A stretch of DNA of 64,000 nucleotides from Streptomyces sp. NBC_00358 (GCF_036099295.1 NZ_CP107976.1:2976001-3040000), one strand, 5' to 3'; shown: positions 1 to 8,788, counted from the first letter of the stretch. A program made the numbers and translations. Notes: generated by a model not told the origin, from the letters alone.

Positions 1-533
1 TTCTTGCACTCGACGGTGTCACCGCCGACCCCGACGACCCGCTTGATGAGGTCCTTCTCCTCGGCGGACGGCATCAGGCCGATCCAGCTGAGCACCGTCT
101 GCAGGGCGTTCGGGTTGGCCGTGGGCTCGCCCGCCAGCCAGTTGTCCGGGTCGTGGAAGACGACGACCTCACCGCGCTGCGGCTCCGAGCCGAACCACGG
201 AGTCAGCTTGTCGACCAGGACGCGGTCACCCTGCTGGAGGGTGTTCTGCATCGAGTCCGAGGGGATCGAGAACGCCTGCACCAGGAAGGTCTTGATGATC
301 AGCGCGAGCACCAGGGCGATGCCGATCAGGATCGGCAGTTCCTTCCAGAAGGAACGCTGCTTGGTGGACTTCGGGTCCTGCTCGGCGCGCCCGGTCGAGA
401 CGTCCCCGTCCTCGGAGCCGCTGCCGGAATCCGAACCGTCCTCTACGGCAGGTGCAGCCGCATCCTCGGGCCGCTCCGGCTGCCCTTCGGGACCCTCGTG
501 TCCAGATCGTGCGCCGACCGCCACATCCCCCAC
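1..533 (-). CDS. sipY: Type I signal peptidase, third of a tandem set (partial, C-terminus off the window)
   Basis: Membrane serine protease that would remove signal peptides from exported proteins. Reading the minus strand from GTG 533 gives an acidic cytoplasmic head of about 60 residues, one membrane segment (about 66-88), the serine motif IPSDSM (catalytic Ser94) and the lysine motif IKRVVG (Lys164); the frame is still open at the window edge after 177 residues. An in-frame stop lies at 545-543, and AGGAG five bases before GTG 533 fixes the start. It overlaps the long tail of the preceding sip gene in another frame. The name follows its position in the Streptomyces sip cluster; the family call is certain, the letter is not. 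Confidence 0.85.
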   Translation of the reverse strand, partial: MGDVAVGARSGHEGPEGQPERPEDAAAPAVEDGSDSGSGSEDGDVSTGRAEQDPKSTKQRSFWKELPILIGIALVLALIIKTFLVQAFSIPSDSMQNTLQQGDRVLVDKLTPWFGSEPQRGEVVVFHDPDNWLAGEPTANPNALQTVLSWIGLMPSAEEKDLIKRVVGVGGDTVECK

Positions 534-1515
534 ATCCACTCCTCACTCCGTGCCGCCGCCCGCGCCGTATTCGGCGCAGGCCCACCACTCCCATAACGAG
601 CGGGAGTTCCGCAGGGCTCGGGAGCGGGATCAATCCATCTGGATCCGCTGAGGCCACCCTATGCGACAGAGTGAGAGCGGAGGCCGACCCTCCAGGCGCG
701 TCGGCCACCGTCGAGAACGTGTTCGGCTCCTGGAGGCGGGTCCAGTGGCCGACGGGCCATCCGATGACCATCGCCCTGCCCACGATCGACTTCTCGGAGA
801 CGGTTCCGCTGAACTTGTCGGTGCGGTGGTAACGCGAGTCGGCCGAGTTGCCGCGGTGGTCGCCGAGGACGAACAGCCGGCCCGCGGGCACCTTCACCTC
901 GAAGGAGAACTCCGACGGTTTGTCGCCCGCGTAGATGTACGGCTCGGTCAGCGGGGTGCCGTTCACCGTCACCCTGCCCTGCGCGTCGCAGCACTTGACG
1001 GTGTCTCCGCCGAGCCCGACGACCCGCTTGATGAGGTCCTTCTCGTTGTCGGAGGGCAGCAGTCCGATGAAGGTCAGCCCCTCCTTGAACTGCTTGACGA
1101 CCACGGGGTCGCTCTTCTTCTTGGTGTCCTCGGCCGTGAGCCAGCCGCCGGGGTCCTTGAAGACGACGACGTCACCGCGCTTGGGCTGGGAACCGAACCA
1201 GGGGGTGAACTTGTCCACCAGGACGCGGTCGCCGATCTGGATCGTGTTCTCCATGGAGCCCGACGGGATCACGAAGGCCTGCACCAGGAAGGTCTTGAGG
1301 ACCAGGGCTATCAGTACGGCGACCCCGACGAGAAGGGGTATCTCCTTGACCGTCGAGCGCCGCCTGCGCCGCTTGATCTTCCGCGCGAGCTTGCGCCGCT
1401 CGACCCGGCTGGGCCTGGCGGCGCCGCCGGAGGCACGCCGGGCGCCGGTGGGCAGCAGATTGTCGGCGGCTTCGGCGGAGACCCCGCGCGCCCGTCCGCG
1501 GTTACCCATGGGCAC
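226..1515 (-). CDS. sipX: Type I signal peptidase with long C-terminal out-of-frame-looking extension
   Basis: Second of three tandem signal peptidases. It has a basic N-terminal region (about 35-57, many Arg/Lys), a membrane segment at about 58-79, IPSGSM with catalytic Ser87, and IKRVVG with general-base Lys163. The peptidase domain ends near residue 260. The frame then stays open to residue 429 and runs through the first 300 bases of the next sip gene. That tail is Arg/Gly/Cys rich with un-Streptomyces-like codons. The true stop is therefore uncertain: it may be a genuine overlapping extension, or a lost base near 540-680. It starts at GTG 1515 or ATG 1509, overlapping the previous gene by 14 or 8 bases, which implies translational coupling. 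Confidence 0.8.
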   Translation of the reverse strand: MPMGNRGRARGVSAEAADNLLPTGARRASGGAARPSRVERRKLARKIKRRRRRSTVKEIPLLVGVAVLIALVLKTFLVQAFVIPSGSMENTIQIGDRVLVDKFTPWFGSQPKRGDVVVFKDPGGWLTAEDTKKKSDPVVVKQFKEGLTFIGLLPSDNEKDLIKRVVGLGGDTVKCCDAQGRVTVNGTPLTEPYIYAGDKPSEFSFEVKVPAGRLFVLGDHRGNSADSRYHRTDKFSGTVSEKSIVGRAMVIGWPVGHWTRLQEPNTFSTVADAPGGSASALTLSHRVASADPDGLIPLPSPAELPLVMGVVGLRRIRRGRRHGVRSGCGGCGGRRTIWTRGSRRAAGAARGCGCTCRRGRFGFRQRLRGRGRLDRARRAGPEVHQAAFLLEGTADPDRHRPGARADHQDLPGAGVLDPLGLDAEHPPAG

Positions 1516-2218
1516 CCCCGGCGACAGGCACGCCCGCGTACGCGTCGGGACGCGTCAGACGGGTCCAGTGGCCGGCGGGCCAGGCGATCCAGTCGGCCCT
1601 GCCGATGACATCGCCGACGGGGACCATGCCGCCGCCGGGCGAGCCCAGGTGGTCACGGGAGTCACGGGAGCGGCTGCGGTGATCACCCAGGAGGAACAGG
1701 GACCGCTCGGGCACGACGATGTCGAAGGGCACCTCGGACGGGCTGTCCCCCCGGTAGAGAAATGTCGACTCGTCGACCGATCGGCCGTTCACTTCGAGTC
1801 TCCCCTCCTTGTCGCAGCAGACCACGTGGTCTCCCCCTACTCCGACGACGCGTTTGACGTAGTCCGCGTTCCCGAAATAACCGGTGCCGTCGAACACGAC
1901 GACATCGCCCCGCTGCGGCTCGGAACCGAAACGGTACGCCAACTTGTTTACGAGAACGCGGTCCCCGATCCTCAATCCGGACTCCATGGATCCGCTGGGA
2001 ATTTCGAAGGGCTGCATCACGAAGCGGCTGACCAGCAGCAGAAATCCCAGACAGATCAGCACGGTCAGGGTGATCCGGCCGCCGGGGAGCCGGTCGGCGA
2101 CCTTGTCCACGAACGCAGAACGCGACCGCTCCTCCGGCCCCGCTGTGTCCGAGATCTCCTCGGAAGCGGAAGGGCGGGAGGAGCGGTCGCGCTCCACGGG
2201 CTGTGCTTCGGTGTCCAT
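1502..2218 (-). CDS. sipW: Type I signal peptidase, first of the tandem set
   Basis: A 238-residue signal peptidase I. A charged cytoplasmic head (1-48) precedes one membrane segment (about 49-68), then IPSGSM with nucleophile Ser77 and VKRVVG with Lys122. The conserved GDHRSRSRDSRD box near residue 195 replaces the usual GDNR/SxDSR motif. It lies 80 bases downstream of rplS, as sipW does in S. coelicolor and S. lividans. Streptomyces carry several paralogous signal peptidases because they secrete very many proteins. It overlaps the start of the following sip gene, so the set is probably one transcript. Confidence 0.9.
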   Translation of the reverse strand: MDTEAQPVERDRSSRPSASEEISDTAGPEERSRSAFVDKVADRLPGGRITLTVLICLGFLLLVSRFVMQPFEIPSGSMESGLRIGDRVLVNKLAYRFGSEPQRGDVVVFDGTGYFGNADYVKRVVGVGGDHVVCCDKEGRLEVNGRSVDESTFLYRGDSPSEVPFDIVVPERSLFLLGDHRSRSRDSRDHLGSPGGGMVPVGDVIGRADWIAWPAGHWTRLTRPDAYAGVPVAGGAHG

Positions 2219-2298
2219 CGGGGCCAGATGCTATCCGGCCTCCATGAGACGCCTTCTTACCGGCTCGGTCGTCCACGGTCGCCCGTGGAGCAGCCGGC

Positions 2299-2649
2299 TC
2301 AGTTGTCGCGCTTCTCCTTGATCTTCGCGGCCTTGCCGCGCAGCTCACGGAGGTAGTACAGCTTCGCGCGACGGACGTCACCGCGGGTCACGAGCTCGAT
2401 CTTCTCGACGATCGGGGTGTGCACCGGGAAGGTGCGCTCCACGCCGACGGAGAACGAGACCTTGCGGACCGTGAAGGTCTCGCGGACACCGGCGCCCTGG
2501 CGGCGGATGACTACGCCCTTGAACTGCTGCACACGGGAGCGGTTGCCCTCGATGACGCGGACGTGGACGTTGACGGTGTCACCCGGGCGGAAGGCCGGGA
2601 TGTCGGTGCGCAGCGACGCGCCGTCGACGGAGTCGAGCAGGTGAGTCAT
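2299..2649 (-). CDS. rplS: 50S ribosomal protein L19
   Basis: Ribosomal protein at the 30S-50S interface (bridge B6/B8 region). The 116 residues include [27 protein letters not shown] and the C-terminal [18 protein letters not shown], all diagnostic of L19. A longer frame begins at GTG 2676, but ATG 2649 gives the length usual in Streptomyces and the familiar N-terminus (MTHLLD). It ends the rpsP-khpA-rimM-trmD-rplS block; the 131-base gap to trmD may hold its own promoter. Confidence 0.96.
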   Translation of the reverse strand: MTHLLDSVDGASLRTDIPAFRPGDTVNVHVRVIEGNRSRVQQFKGVVIRRQGAGVRETFTVRKVSFSVGVERTFPVHTPIVEKIELVTRGDVRRAKLYYLRELRGKAAKIKEKRDN

Positions 2650-2780
2650 TTTGTCTGCTTTCTTCGCTGATGCCACAGGTCATCAACGGGAGAGAGGTTC
2701 GAAGATGATGCTGCCCCGTCGGGACGTGCGTCGTGTCCCCCTGTGGCAGGGGCGCACGCCGGACGACGTAGAGCAGCGGC

Positions 2781-3602
2781 CTATTCTCCCACGGCCTCGG
2801 GCCTGCGCCAAAATCGGCCGCCGGGATCCGGCTGCCAGCCCAGGATCGAGAGCATCTCGCGGTCCTTCTTGTCGAAGGCGGAGGCGTCGCAGCGCTCGAT
2901 GAGGTCCGGCCGGTTCGCCGCTGTGCGGCGCAGTGCCTCGTCGCGGCGCCAGCGGGCGATCTTCCCGTGGTGGCCGCTGACCAGCACGTCGGGGATCTCA
3001 CGGCCGCGCCACTGCGGGGGCTTGGTGTACACCGGGCCCTCCAGGAGGTTGGCCATGGCCCCGGGGGCGAAGGAGTCGTCCCGGTGGGACTCGGCGTTGC
3101 CGAGGACACCCGGCAGCAGCCGCGCCACGGCCTCGGTGACGACCAGCACGGCCGCCTCGCCGCCGGCGAGGACGTAGTCGCCGATGGAGACCTCGTAGAC
3201 TGGCATCCTCGTCGCGTACTCGTCGATGACGCGGCGGTCGATGCCCTCGTAGCGCGCGGGCGTGAAGACCAGCCAGGGGCGCTCGGAGAGCTCGGCGGCC
3301 AGTTGCTGGGTGAACGGGCGCCCGCTGGGGGTGGGGACCACGAGGACGGGGCCGTGGGCGCCCGTCTCGTAGCCGTCCGCCAGCGCGGAGTCCAGGGCTT
3401 CGCCCCAGGGCTCGGTCTTCATGACCATGCCGGGGCCGCCGCCGTAGGGAGTGTCGTCGACCGTGTTGTGACGGTCGTAGGTCCACTCCCGGAGATCGTG
3501 CACATGGACGTTCAGCCGGCCGCGCGCGCGGGCCTTGCCGACGAGCGAGACGTTCAGGGGTTCCAGGTACTCGGGGAAGATCGTGACCACGTCGAGCCGC
3601 AT
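2781..3602 (-). CDS. trmD: tRNA (guanine-N1-)-methyltransferase TrmD
   Basis: Methylates G37 of tRNAs reading CNN-type codons, using SAM, to prevent frameshifting. It is a SPOUT-fold enzyme. The N-terminal [22 protein letters not shown], the knot motif ARYEGIDRRVIDEY and IGDYVLAGGE are all visible. At 273 residues it is slightly longer than the E. coli enzyme. Its ATG shares one base with the stop of rimM (TGATG), so the two are translationally coupled. Confidence 0.96.
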   Translation of the reverse strand: MRLDVVTIFPEYLEPLNVSLVGKARARGRLNVHVHDLREWTYDRHNTVDDTPYGGGPGMVMKTEPWGEALDSALADGYETGAHGPVLVVPTPSGRPFTQQLAAELSERPWLVFTPARYEGIDRRVIDEYATRMPVYEVSIGDYVLAGGEAAVLVVTEAVARLLPGVLGNAESHRDDSFAPGAMANLLEGPVYTKPPQWRGREIPDVLVSGHHGKIARWRRDEALRRTAANRPDLIERCDASAFDKKDREMLSILGWQPDPGGRFWRRPEAVGE

Positions 3603-4228
3603 CAGGCGTCGGCCCCCGCGGCGTCCTCGCCGTCCCCGGCGGAGCCGTCCTCGGCCGAGCCGTCCCCGGTGTCCTCGGACGAGCCGTTCTCGGCGTCCCT
3701 GCTGGAGACGATCTCCGCCTGGTCGTCGATCAGGCCGGGCGGCGGGTCGATGACGGCCCGCTGCTCCTCCAGGTCGATCTCGACGACGATCTCCTCCACG
3801 AACGGGATCAGCACCTCGGTCCCGTCCGGGCGCTCCACCACGAACAGGTCCTGCGAGGGCAGGTGCGAGATCTCGGTGATGCGTCCGACCTCGGCACCGT
3901 CCTTGGTGACCACGTCCAGGTCCATCAGCTGGTGGTCGTAGTACTCGTCCGGGTCCTCCGGCACCTCGTTCGGGTCGACCTCGGCGATCAGCAGGGTGTT
4001 GCGCAGCGCCTCTGCGGCGTTGCGGTCCCGTACACCGGCGAAACGCAGGAGCAGACGGCCGCTGTGGACGCGGCCCGTCTCGATGGTCAGTGGTCCGGTG
4101 GAGGCCGGATCGGTGAGGAGGACGGCACCGGGCCCGAGCCGGAGCTCCGGCTCGTCCGTGCGGACCTCCACGGTGACCTCGCCCTTGATGCCGTGGGCGC
4201 GGCCGACGCGAGCGACTACCAGCTGCAC
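3602..4228 (-). CDS. rimM: 16S rRNA processing / 30S maturation factor RimM
   Basis: Binds ribosomal protein S19 and assists assembly of the 30S head. The N-terminal beta-barrel has the typical [14 protein letters not shown], and the PRC-barrel half ends in [16 protein letters not shown]. It has 208 residues. GTG 4228 is chosen because the conserved domain begins there and AGGAG lies ten bases upstream, although an unconserved open frame continues further 5'. The last 30 residues are an Asp/Glu/Gly/Ser-rich acidic tail not needed by the family. Confidence 0.93.
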   Translation of the reverse strand: MQLVVARVGRAHGIKGEVTVEVRTDEPELRLGPGAVLLTDPASTGPLTIETGRVHSGRLLLRFAGVRDRNAAEALRNTLLIAEVDPNEVPEDPDEYYDHQLMDLDVVTKDGAEVGRITEISHLPSQDLFVVERPDGTEVLIPFVEEIVVEIDLEEQRAVIDPPPGLIDDQAEIVSSRDAENGSSEDTGDGSAEDGSAGDGEDAAGADA

Positions 4229-4415
4229 TGTGCTTGATCTCCTGTCGTGTGCCGACGGCCGTGCCGGACGGACGGCTTCGGGTGCGCGGACGCCCGGGGT
4301 GTGTGGACGTCCCGGCGGTCCGCGGTCCGCGGCCGCCTGCGAGGGTTCGCAGACGACTACGGGCCGGGGACGGCTCGTAAGCCCTCCCCGGCCCGAGCCG
4401 GTGCTGCCTGTTACG

Positions 4416-4655
4416 TCAGCGGACGTGATCCACGTCGACGAGGTCGACGCGGACACCGCGACCGCCGATGGCGCCCACGACGGTGCGCAGAGCGCGCGCG
4501 GTGCGGCCGTTGCGGCCGATCACCTTGCCGAGGTCGTCGGGGTGGACCCGGACCTCAAGAACGCGCCCGCGGCGCAGGTCGCGCGAGGCGACCTGCACAT
4601 CGTCGGGGTTGTCGACAATGCCCTTCACGAGGTGCTCGAGAGCCTCCTCGAGCAT
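4416..4655 (-). CDS. khpA: KH-domain RNA-binding protein KhpA
   Basis: Small 79-residue protein made almost entirely of one KH fold, with the RNA-binding GxxG loop in [18 protein letters not shown] (about 43-60). KhpA proteins bind structured RNAs and, in other bacteria, pair with KhpB to control cell elongation or sRNA function. It starts two bases after the rpsP stop, the standard arrangement in Gram-positive bacteria. Confidence 0.94.
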   Translation of the reverse strand: MLEEALEHLVKGIVDNPDDVQVASRDLRRGRVLEVRVHPDDLGKVIGRNGRTARALRTVVGAIGGRGVRVDLVDVDHVR

Positions 4656-4657
4656 GC

Positions 4658-5077
4658 TCAGGCCTCGGTCGACTCGGACTCGGCCGGAGCCTCGTCCTTC
4701 TTCTCAGCCTTCTTCTTCTGGGTGATGGCCTCACCCTTGCCCGAGTCGTCGCCACCGAGGGCGTCGAACAGCGGGCGCGCGGCCTTCGGCTCGGCCACGA
4801 GCAGCGGAGCCGGGGCCGGCAGGCCCTTGAACTTCTGCCAGTCGCCGGTCAGCTTCAGAATGGCGAGCACGGGCTCGGTCGGCTGCGCGCCGACACCCAG
4901 CCAGTACTGCGCGCGGTCCGAGTCGACCTCGATGCGCGAAGGGTTCTGCACCGGGTGGTACAGACCGATCTCCTCGATGGCCCGGCCATCACGGCGGGTA
5001 CGGGAGTCGGCGACGACGATGCGGTAGTGAGGCGAACGGATCTTGCCCAGACGCTTCAGCTTGATCTTGACTGCCAC
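4658..5077 (-). CDS. rpsP: 30S ribosomal protein S16
   Basis: Ribosomal protein of the 30S body. The first 85 residues are canonical ([44 protein letters not shown]). A further 50 residues form a Lys/Glu-rich C-terminal extension found in actinobacterial S16. It is first gene of the rpsP-khpA-rimM-trmD-rplS block, so the promoter should lie in the 388-base region at 5078-5465. Confidence 0.97.
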   Translation of the reverse strand: MAVKIKLKRLGKIRSPHYRIVVADSRTRRDGRAIEEIGLYHPVQNPSRIEVDSDRAQYWLGVGAQPTEPVLAILKLTGDWQKFKGLPAPAPLLVAEPKAARPLFDALGGDDSGKGEAITQKKKAEKKDEAPAESESTEA

Positions 5078-5224
5078 GGAAGTGGTGTCTCCTGGTCTTG
5101 ACGGGGTTGGACACGACGAGATGGCCGCGTGGGGTTGCGGTACCCGAGTGCCCGATGGACGCGTCAGCCGGAGGAGAGAGGGGTCCTATGCGGCTGTCGA
5201 GTACAGCTAGCCATTCTGCCACAT

Positions 5225-5248
5225 CCTCCGGTCCGCCCGGACCGGAGG
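5225..5248. repeat. Perfect inverted repeat, 10-bp arms, upstream of rpsP
   Basis: CCTCCGGTCC and GGACCGGAGG are separated by GCCC. It is the first of three hairpins in the 388 bases between rpsP and the SprT-like gene. It could be a transcript terminator or an RNA element in the rpsP leader. Confidence 0.6.
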
Positions 5249-5258
5249 TGTCCGGGCC

Positions 5259-5302
5259 CATGCCTGTCGGGCACCCGGCGTTCCGGGTGCCCGACAGGCA
5301 TG
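5259..5302. terminator. Perfect 20-bp hairpin with CGTT loop
   Basis: Arms 5259-5278 and 5283-5302 are perfectly complementary around a four-base loop. There is no U-tract, as is usual for Streptomyces terminators. It most likely ends the minus-strand transcript of the SprT-like gene before the rpsP promoter. The stability makes it one of the strongest hairpins in the window. Confidence 0.7.
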
Positions 5303-5356
5303 ACTCGGCTCCGGCCGGCCGCCGCGCGAGCCGGCGAGGTGTCGCCCGCGCGCACT

Positions 5357-5405
5357 CGTGCCTCCTGAATTCCCCCACATCCCCAAGGGCTGTGGGGGAG
5401 GCACG
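5357..5405. repeat. Bipartite palindrome with CGTGCCT/AGGCACG outer and CCCCCACA/TGTGGGGG inner arms
   Basis: The outer arms (5357-5363, 5399-5405) and inner arms (5372-5379, 5391-5398) form an interrupted stem. It resembles the short dispersed palindromes found in many intergenic regions of Streptomyces chromosomes. It sits 60 bases past the stop of the SprT-like gene. Confidence 0.55.
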
Positions 5406-5465
5406 ACTGCTCACGGGCCACGCGCACTCGTCCGGCACCCACGAGACGCCGGTGTGGCACGCACC

Positions 5466-6062
5466 TCAGCCGGCGGCGGCCCCGACCACCTCCGGAATCC
5501 GGAAGGGTTTTCCGCATCCTCCGCACACGATCGGCGCCTGCGCGAGGACCGAGGGGACCACGCGCACATTGCGCCCGCAGTCGCAGACGGCCTTGACGCG
5601 GACGCCTCCCCCGGAGGAGCCGTGGCGGGCGGCCGGGCCGCGGAACGAACGGGCGGTGTCGGCGGAGGTGGCGGCCGTGTGCGCCTTCAGCGCGCGCTGG
5701 AGCCGCTCGATGGTCGGGCGGTAGCGGCGCTTGGCCTCGGGGTTGAGCGTGACCAGCGAGAAGCCACTGCTGGGATGCGGCTCCTCGGGGTGGTCGAGGC
5801 CCAGCTCCTCGGCGATCGCGAGGAATCTGCGGTTGTGATATCGGCCGGCGCGCGAGGTGTCGCGGACTCCGCGGGCGGCGGCGATGCCGTGGACTGCTTC
5901 GTGAAGCAGTCGCTCGAAGGAGAGCTCGTGTCCGCAGGCGGACGACGATTCTCCGATCAGGGACTCTGGCGCGGCAAGATCGGGCAGCTCGGAGTGGTGC
6001 CGCTGAATGTCGGCCCACGCCCCTGCCAGCTCTGCGGCGAGAACAGGTGGTGTCGTGCTCAC
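5466..6062 (-). CDS. SprT-like zinc metallopeptidase-fold protein with C-terminal zinc ribbon
   Basis: Protein of 198 residues. HEAVH in the LLHEAVHGIAAARG segment (about residues 53-57) is the HExxH zinc/catalytic motif, and RYHNRRF about 20 residues later supplies the third histidine, as in SprT-type proteins. The C-terminal third has CDCG and CGGC pairs forming a zinc ribbon, as in SprT/Spartan relatives. SprT-family proteins include the DNA-protein crosslink protease Spartan; whether this one cleaves anything is unknown. The basic middle region (residues 105-160) could bind nucleic acid. Monocistronic on the minus strand. Confidence 0.7.
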   Translation of the reverse strand: MSTTPPVLAAELAGAWADIQRHHSELPDLAAPESLIGESSSACGHELSFERLLHEAVHGIAAARGVRDTSRAGRYHNRRFLAIAEELGLDHPEEPHPSSGFSLVTLNPEAKRRYRPTIERLQRALKAHTAATSADTARSFRGPAARHGSSGGGVRVKAVCDCGRNVRVVPSVLAQAPIVCGGCGKPFRIPEVVGAAAG

Positions 6063-6313
6063 GTAATGAGAACGAGCGGGGGTGCCTCTGTGTTCCTATT
6101 ACGGGGCATCCCAAATAATTTGCACGTACCCGTCAGTTGCCGCTGATGCGTCCTGACGAGGGCGGGTGCGCTGATCTGCGGAGAAGCGTCACAGCTCATA
6201 CCAAGGCGGTACGTAGGTATACGTACGCCCCGGCGCGTAGACGGCATCCGTCCGCCGGGGCCCCTGAGGTCGGCGGATGCGCAAGAGGTGTTTCGGCCGC
6301 CCTCGCGTCCCAC

Positions 6314-7729
6314 TCAGTAGGCGCGGGCGACGACGGCGACGTTACCGGGTGCGTCGTCGGCGCCGGGCACCGACCCGTCCTCGGCGACCAGACACCGTAC
6401 GGTCACCGCGTGCTCGGCGAGCCTGGCCTCGCCGTCTTCACCGAGGTCCGCCCAGGGGATGCGCGCCCAGCCGCCCGCCACGGCGGCCTCCACCGCCGCG
6501 TCGAGCGTCGACACGTCCGAGGTCCGGGACTCGCGGCGCTCGCGGGACTGCCTCAGGAGCAGCGCCTGGTCCTCTTCGAGGACGCCGGGGAGCAGCGCCT
6601 CCAGCGCGTCGAGGGCCACGGGCTCCTTGCCTCCGGGGATCCGGCGGACCAGCATCGCCGTGCCGCTCTCCAGGTCACGGGGGCCGACCTCGACGCGTAC
6701 GGGGACGCCCTTGAGCTCCCAGTCGACCGCGCGGCGCCCGAAGGGGGTGTCCGTACGGTCGTCGACCTGGACCCGTACGCCCGCCGCCTTCAGCCGGTCG
6801 CCGATTTCGCGGACCTTGGCCAGAACCGCCTCGTCCCCCTTGATCGCGAGGACGACGACCTGTACCGGGGCGAGCCGGGGCGGCACCCGCAACCCGCTGT
6901 CATCACCGTGCGACATGATCAGGCCACCCACCATGCGGGTCGAGGACCCCCAGGAGGTCTGCCAGACGAGCTCCTGCCGCCCGTCCTTGGACAGGTACCG
7001 CGTGTTGAACGCCTTCGCGAAGTTCTGCCCCAGCTCGTGACTGGTGCCCATCTGGAGCGCCTTGCCGTCGCCCATCATGGCTTCGAGGGTGAGGGTGTTG
7101 ATGGCGCCCGCGAACCGCTCGCTCGCCGTCTTCCGGCCAAGGACGACATCGATGCCGAGGACGTCGGTCATGAAGTCGGCGTACACCTCCTTGTGGATGT
7201 GCGCCGCGTAGTCCCGGGCGTCCTCGTAGGTGGCGTGCGCGGTGTGGCCCTCCTGCCAGAGGAATTCGGTCGTCCTCAGGAAGATCCGCGGGCGCATCTC
7301 CCAACGGACCACGTTCGCCCACTGGTTGATCAGCAGCGGCAGGTCGCGGTAGCTCTGCACCCACTTGGAGAAGTACTCGTTGATGATCGTCTCGGAGGTG
7401 GGGCGGACGACGACCGGCTCCTCCAGCTCCTTGCCGCCGCCGTGCGTGACGATCGCGAGCTCGGGGGCGAAGCCCTCGACGTGCTCGGCCTCCCGGGTCA
7501 GGTACGACTGCGGGATGAACAGCGGGAAGTACGCGTTCTGGGCACCCGCTTCCTTGATCCGGGCGTCCATCTCCTGCTGCATCCGCTCCCACAGTCCGTA
7601 CCCGTACGGCCGGATGACCATGGTGCCGCGCACCGGCCCGTTGTCGGCGAGCTCGGCCTTGTTGATCAAGTCCTGGTACCAGCGCGGGAAGTCGTCCGCC
7701 CGGGGCGTGAGAACGGGTGCCTTTGCCAT
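6314..7729 (-). CDS. proS: Prolyl-tRNA synthetase, archaeal/eukaryotic type
   Basis: Class II synthetase charging tRNA-Pro. Motif 2 (RWEMRPRIFLRTTEFLWQEGHTAH) and motif 3 (GGLIMSHGDDSGLRVPPRLAP) are intact. It lacks the large editing insertion of bacterial ProRS, and the protein ends in Tyr (ARAY), the C-terminal tyrosine characteristic of the archaeal-type enzyme. It has 471 residues. Streptomyces normally also have a bacterial-type ProRS near infB, so this is likely a second, alternative form. It is divergent from the methyltransferase gene at 7931 across a 201-base gap. Confidence 0.93.
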   Translation of the reverse strand: MAKAPVLTPRADDFPRWYQDLINKAELADNGPVRGTMVIRPYGYGLWERMQQEMDARIKEAGAQNAYFPLFIPQSYLTREAEHVEGFAPELAIVTHGGGKELEEPVVVRPTSETIINEYFSKWVQSYRDLPLLINQWANVVRWEMRPRIFLRTTEFLWQEGHTAHATYEDARDYAAHIHKEVYADFMTDVLGIDVVLGRKTASERFAGAINTLTLEAMMGDGKALQMGTSHELGQNFAKAFNTRYLSKDGRQELVWQTSWGSSTRMVGGLIMSHGDDSGLRVPPRLAPVQVVVLAIKGDEAVLAKVREIGDRLKAAGVRVQVDDRTDTPFGRRAVDWELKGVPVRVEVGPRDLESGTAMLVRRIPGGKEPVALDALEALLPGVLEEDQALLLRQSRERRESRTSDVSTLDAAVEAAVAGGWARIPWADLGEDGEARLAEHAVTVRCLVAEDGSVPGADDAPGNVAVVARAY

Positions 7730-7930
7730 GTGGGTGATGGTACGGGCCCACGTTGCCGGTATGTGAATTCTCGCGCCCTTTGCGGCTGGGGCACAAACGG
7801 GGCCCCGAAACCCCTGGACGGCACGTCGAGGGCGGAGTTACCTGACATACGGGGGGAGTGCGGGCCTCCTGCGCGGGGGCGAAGGAAAAGGGGGCCCGGC
7901 AGCAACTCTCGGCGGATTGGGGCACTTTCG

Positions 7931-8788
7931 ATGACACCTACGCTCGTGCGGCAGCACCTTCCTCATGCGGGCCCATCGCCCCGCGCGGACCGGGGTGCAC
8001 GCGCGCGTGACTGGGCCGAGATCCAGGAGCGGATGCTGGTGCCGCTCTACGAGGCCGTCTACGAGCGACTCGAAGTGGGCGGCGGGACACGGCTGCTCGG
8101 GCTCGGCTGCGGGGCGGGACTCGCCCTGCTGATGGCGGCCTCCCGCGGCGCCGCGGTCACGGGAGTCGACTCCTCGTCACCCGAACGGCTGACCCTCGCA
8201 CGGGAACGTCTGCTGCCGCAGGCCTGGGACACGCCTCCGCGCGCCGAGGCCCGGCTCGTGGCCGGCTCCCCCGGGGACGCGGCCGTCGCGGGAGCGCCGG
8301 CGTACGACCTGGTGACCGCGTTCGAACCGATCGGGTGCGTGGCCGGAGACTCCGAGGGGCTTGCCTCGCTGCTCGCGGAGGCGGCGCCGCTCGCCGGCCG
8401 GGGAGCGCCCGTGGTCCTGGTCGGCTGGGGGCCGCCGGAGCGGTGCAGCACCTCGGCCGTGCTGCGGGTGGCCACCAAACTGGCCGACCCCCTGCACGGC
8501 GCCGGGAGCTGGCGCGCCGCCTGCCGGGACGACTTGGAGGAGGTCGCCCAGCGGGCCGGGCTGCGGCCGGACGGCTCGGGGCGGGTGGCCTGCCCCTTCG
8601 GCTACGCCGATGTGGACAGTGCGGTGCGCGGGCTGCTCTCCACCGGGCTCTTCGACGCCGCGGTCGAGGCCACCGATCAGGCCCAGGTCGACAAGGAGGT
8701 GGCCGAGGCGCTGCATCCCCATCTGCGGCGCGACGGCACTGTCTGGATGCCGAACGTGTTCCGGTATCTGATCGCCCGGACGGTCTGA
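7931..8788 (+). CDS. SAM-dependent methyltransferase (class I)
   Basis: The 285-residue protein has a Rossmann SAM site: LGLGCGAGLALLMAA (motif I, about residues 54-68), then GVD as the ribose-binding acid. The C-terminal half (about 180-285) contains DDLEEVAQRAGL and a segment ending in VFRYLIARTV, typical of small-molecule or polyketide-type methyltransferases. The substrate cannot be read from the sequence. ATG 7931 is used because no conserved sequence lies upstream although the frame stays open. It converges on ftsH. Confidence 0.75.
   Translation: MTPTLVRQHLPHAGPSPRADRGARARDWAEIQERMLVPLYEAVYERLEVGGGTRLLGLGCGAGLALLMAASRGAAVTGVDSSSPERLTLARERLLPQAWDTPPRAEARLVAGSPGDAAVAGAPAYDLVTAFEPIGCVAGDSEGLASLLAEAAPLAGRGAPVVLVGWGPPERCSTSAVLRVATKLADPLHGAGSWRAACRDDLEEVAQRAGLRPDGSGRVACPFGYADVDSAVRGLLSTGLFDAAVEATDQAQVDKEVAEALHPHLRRDGTVWMPNVFRYLIARTV

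Noticed and set aside
6137..7930. N-terminal 598-codon extension of the methyltransferase frame
   Set aside because: It is antisense to proS; the conserved protein begins at ATG 7931.
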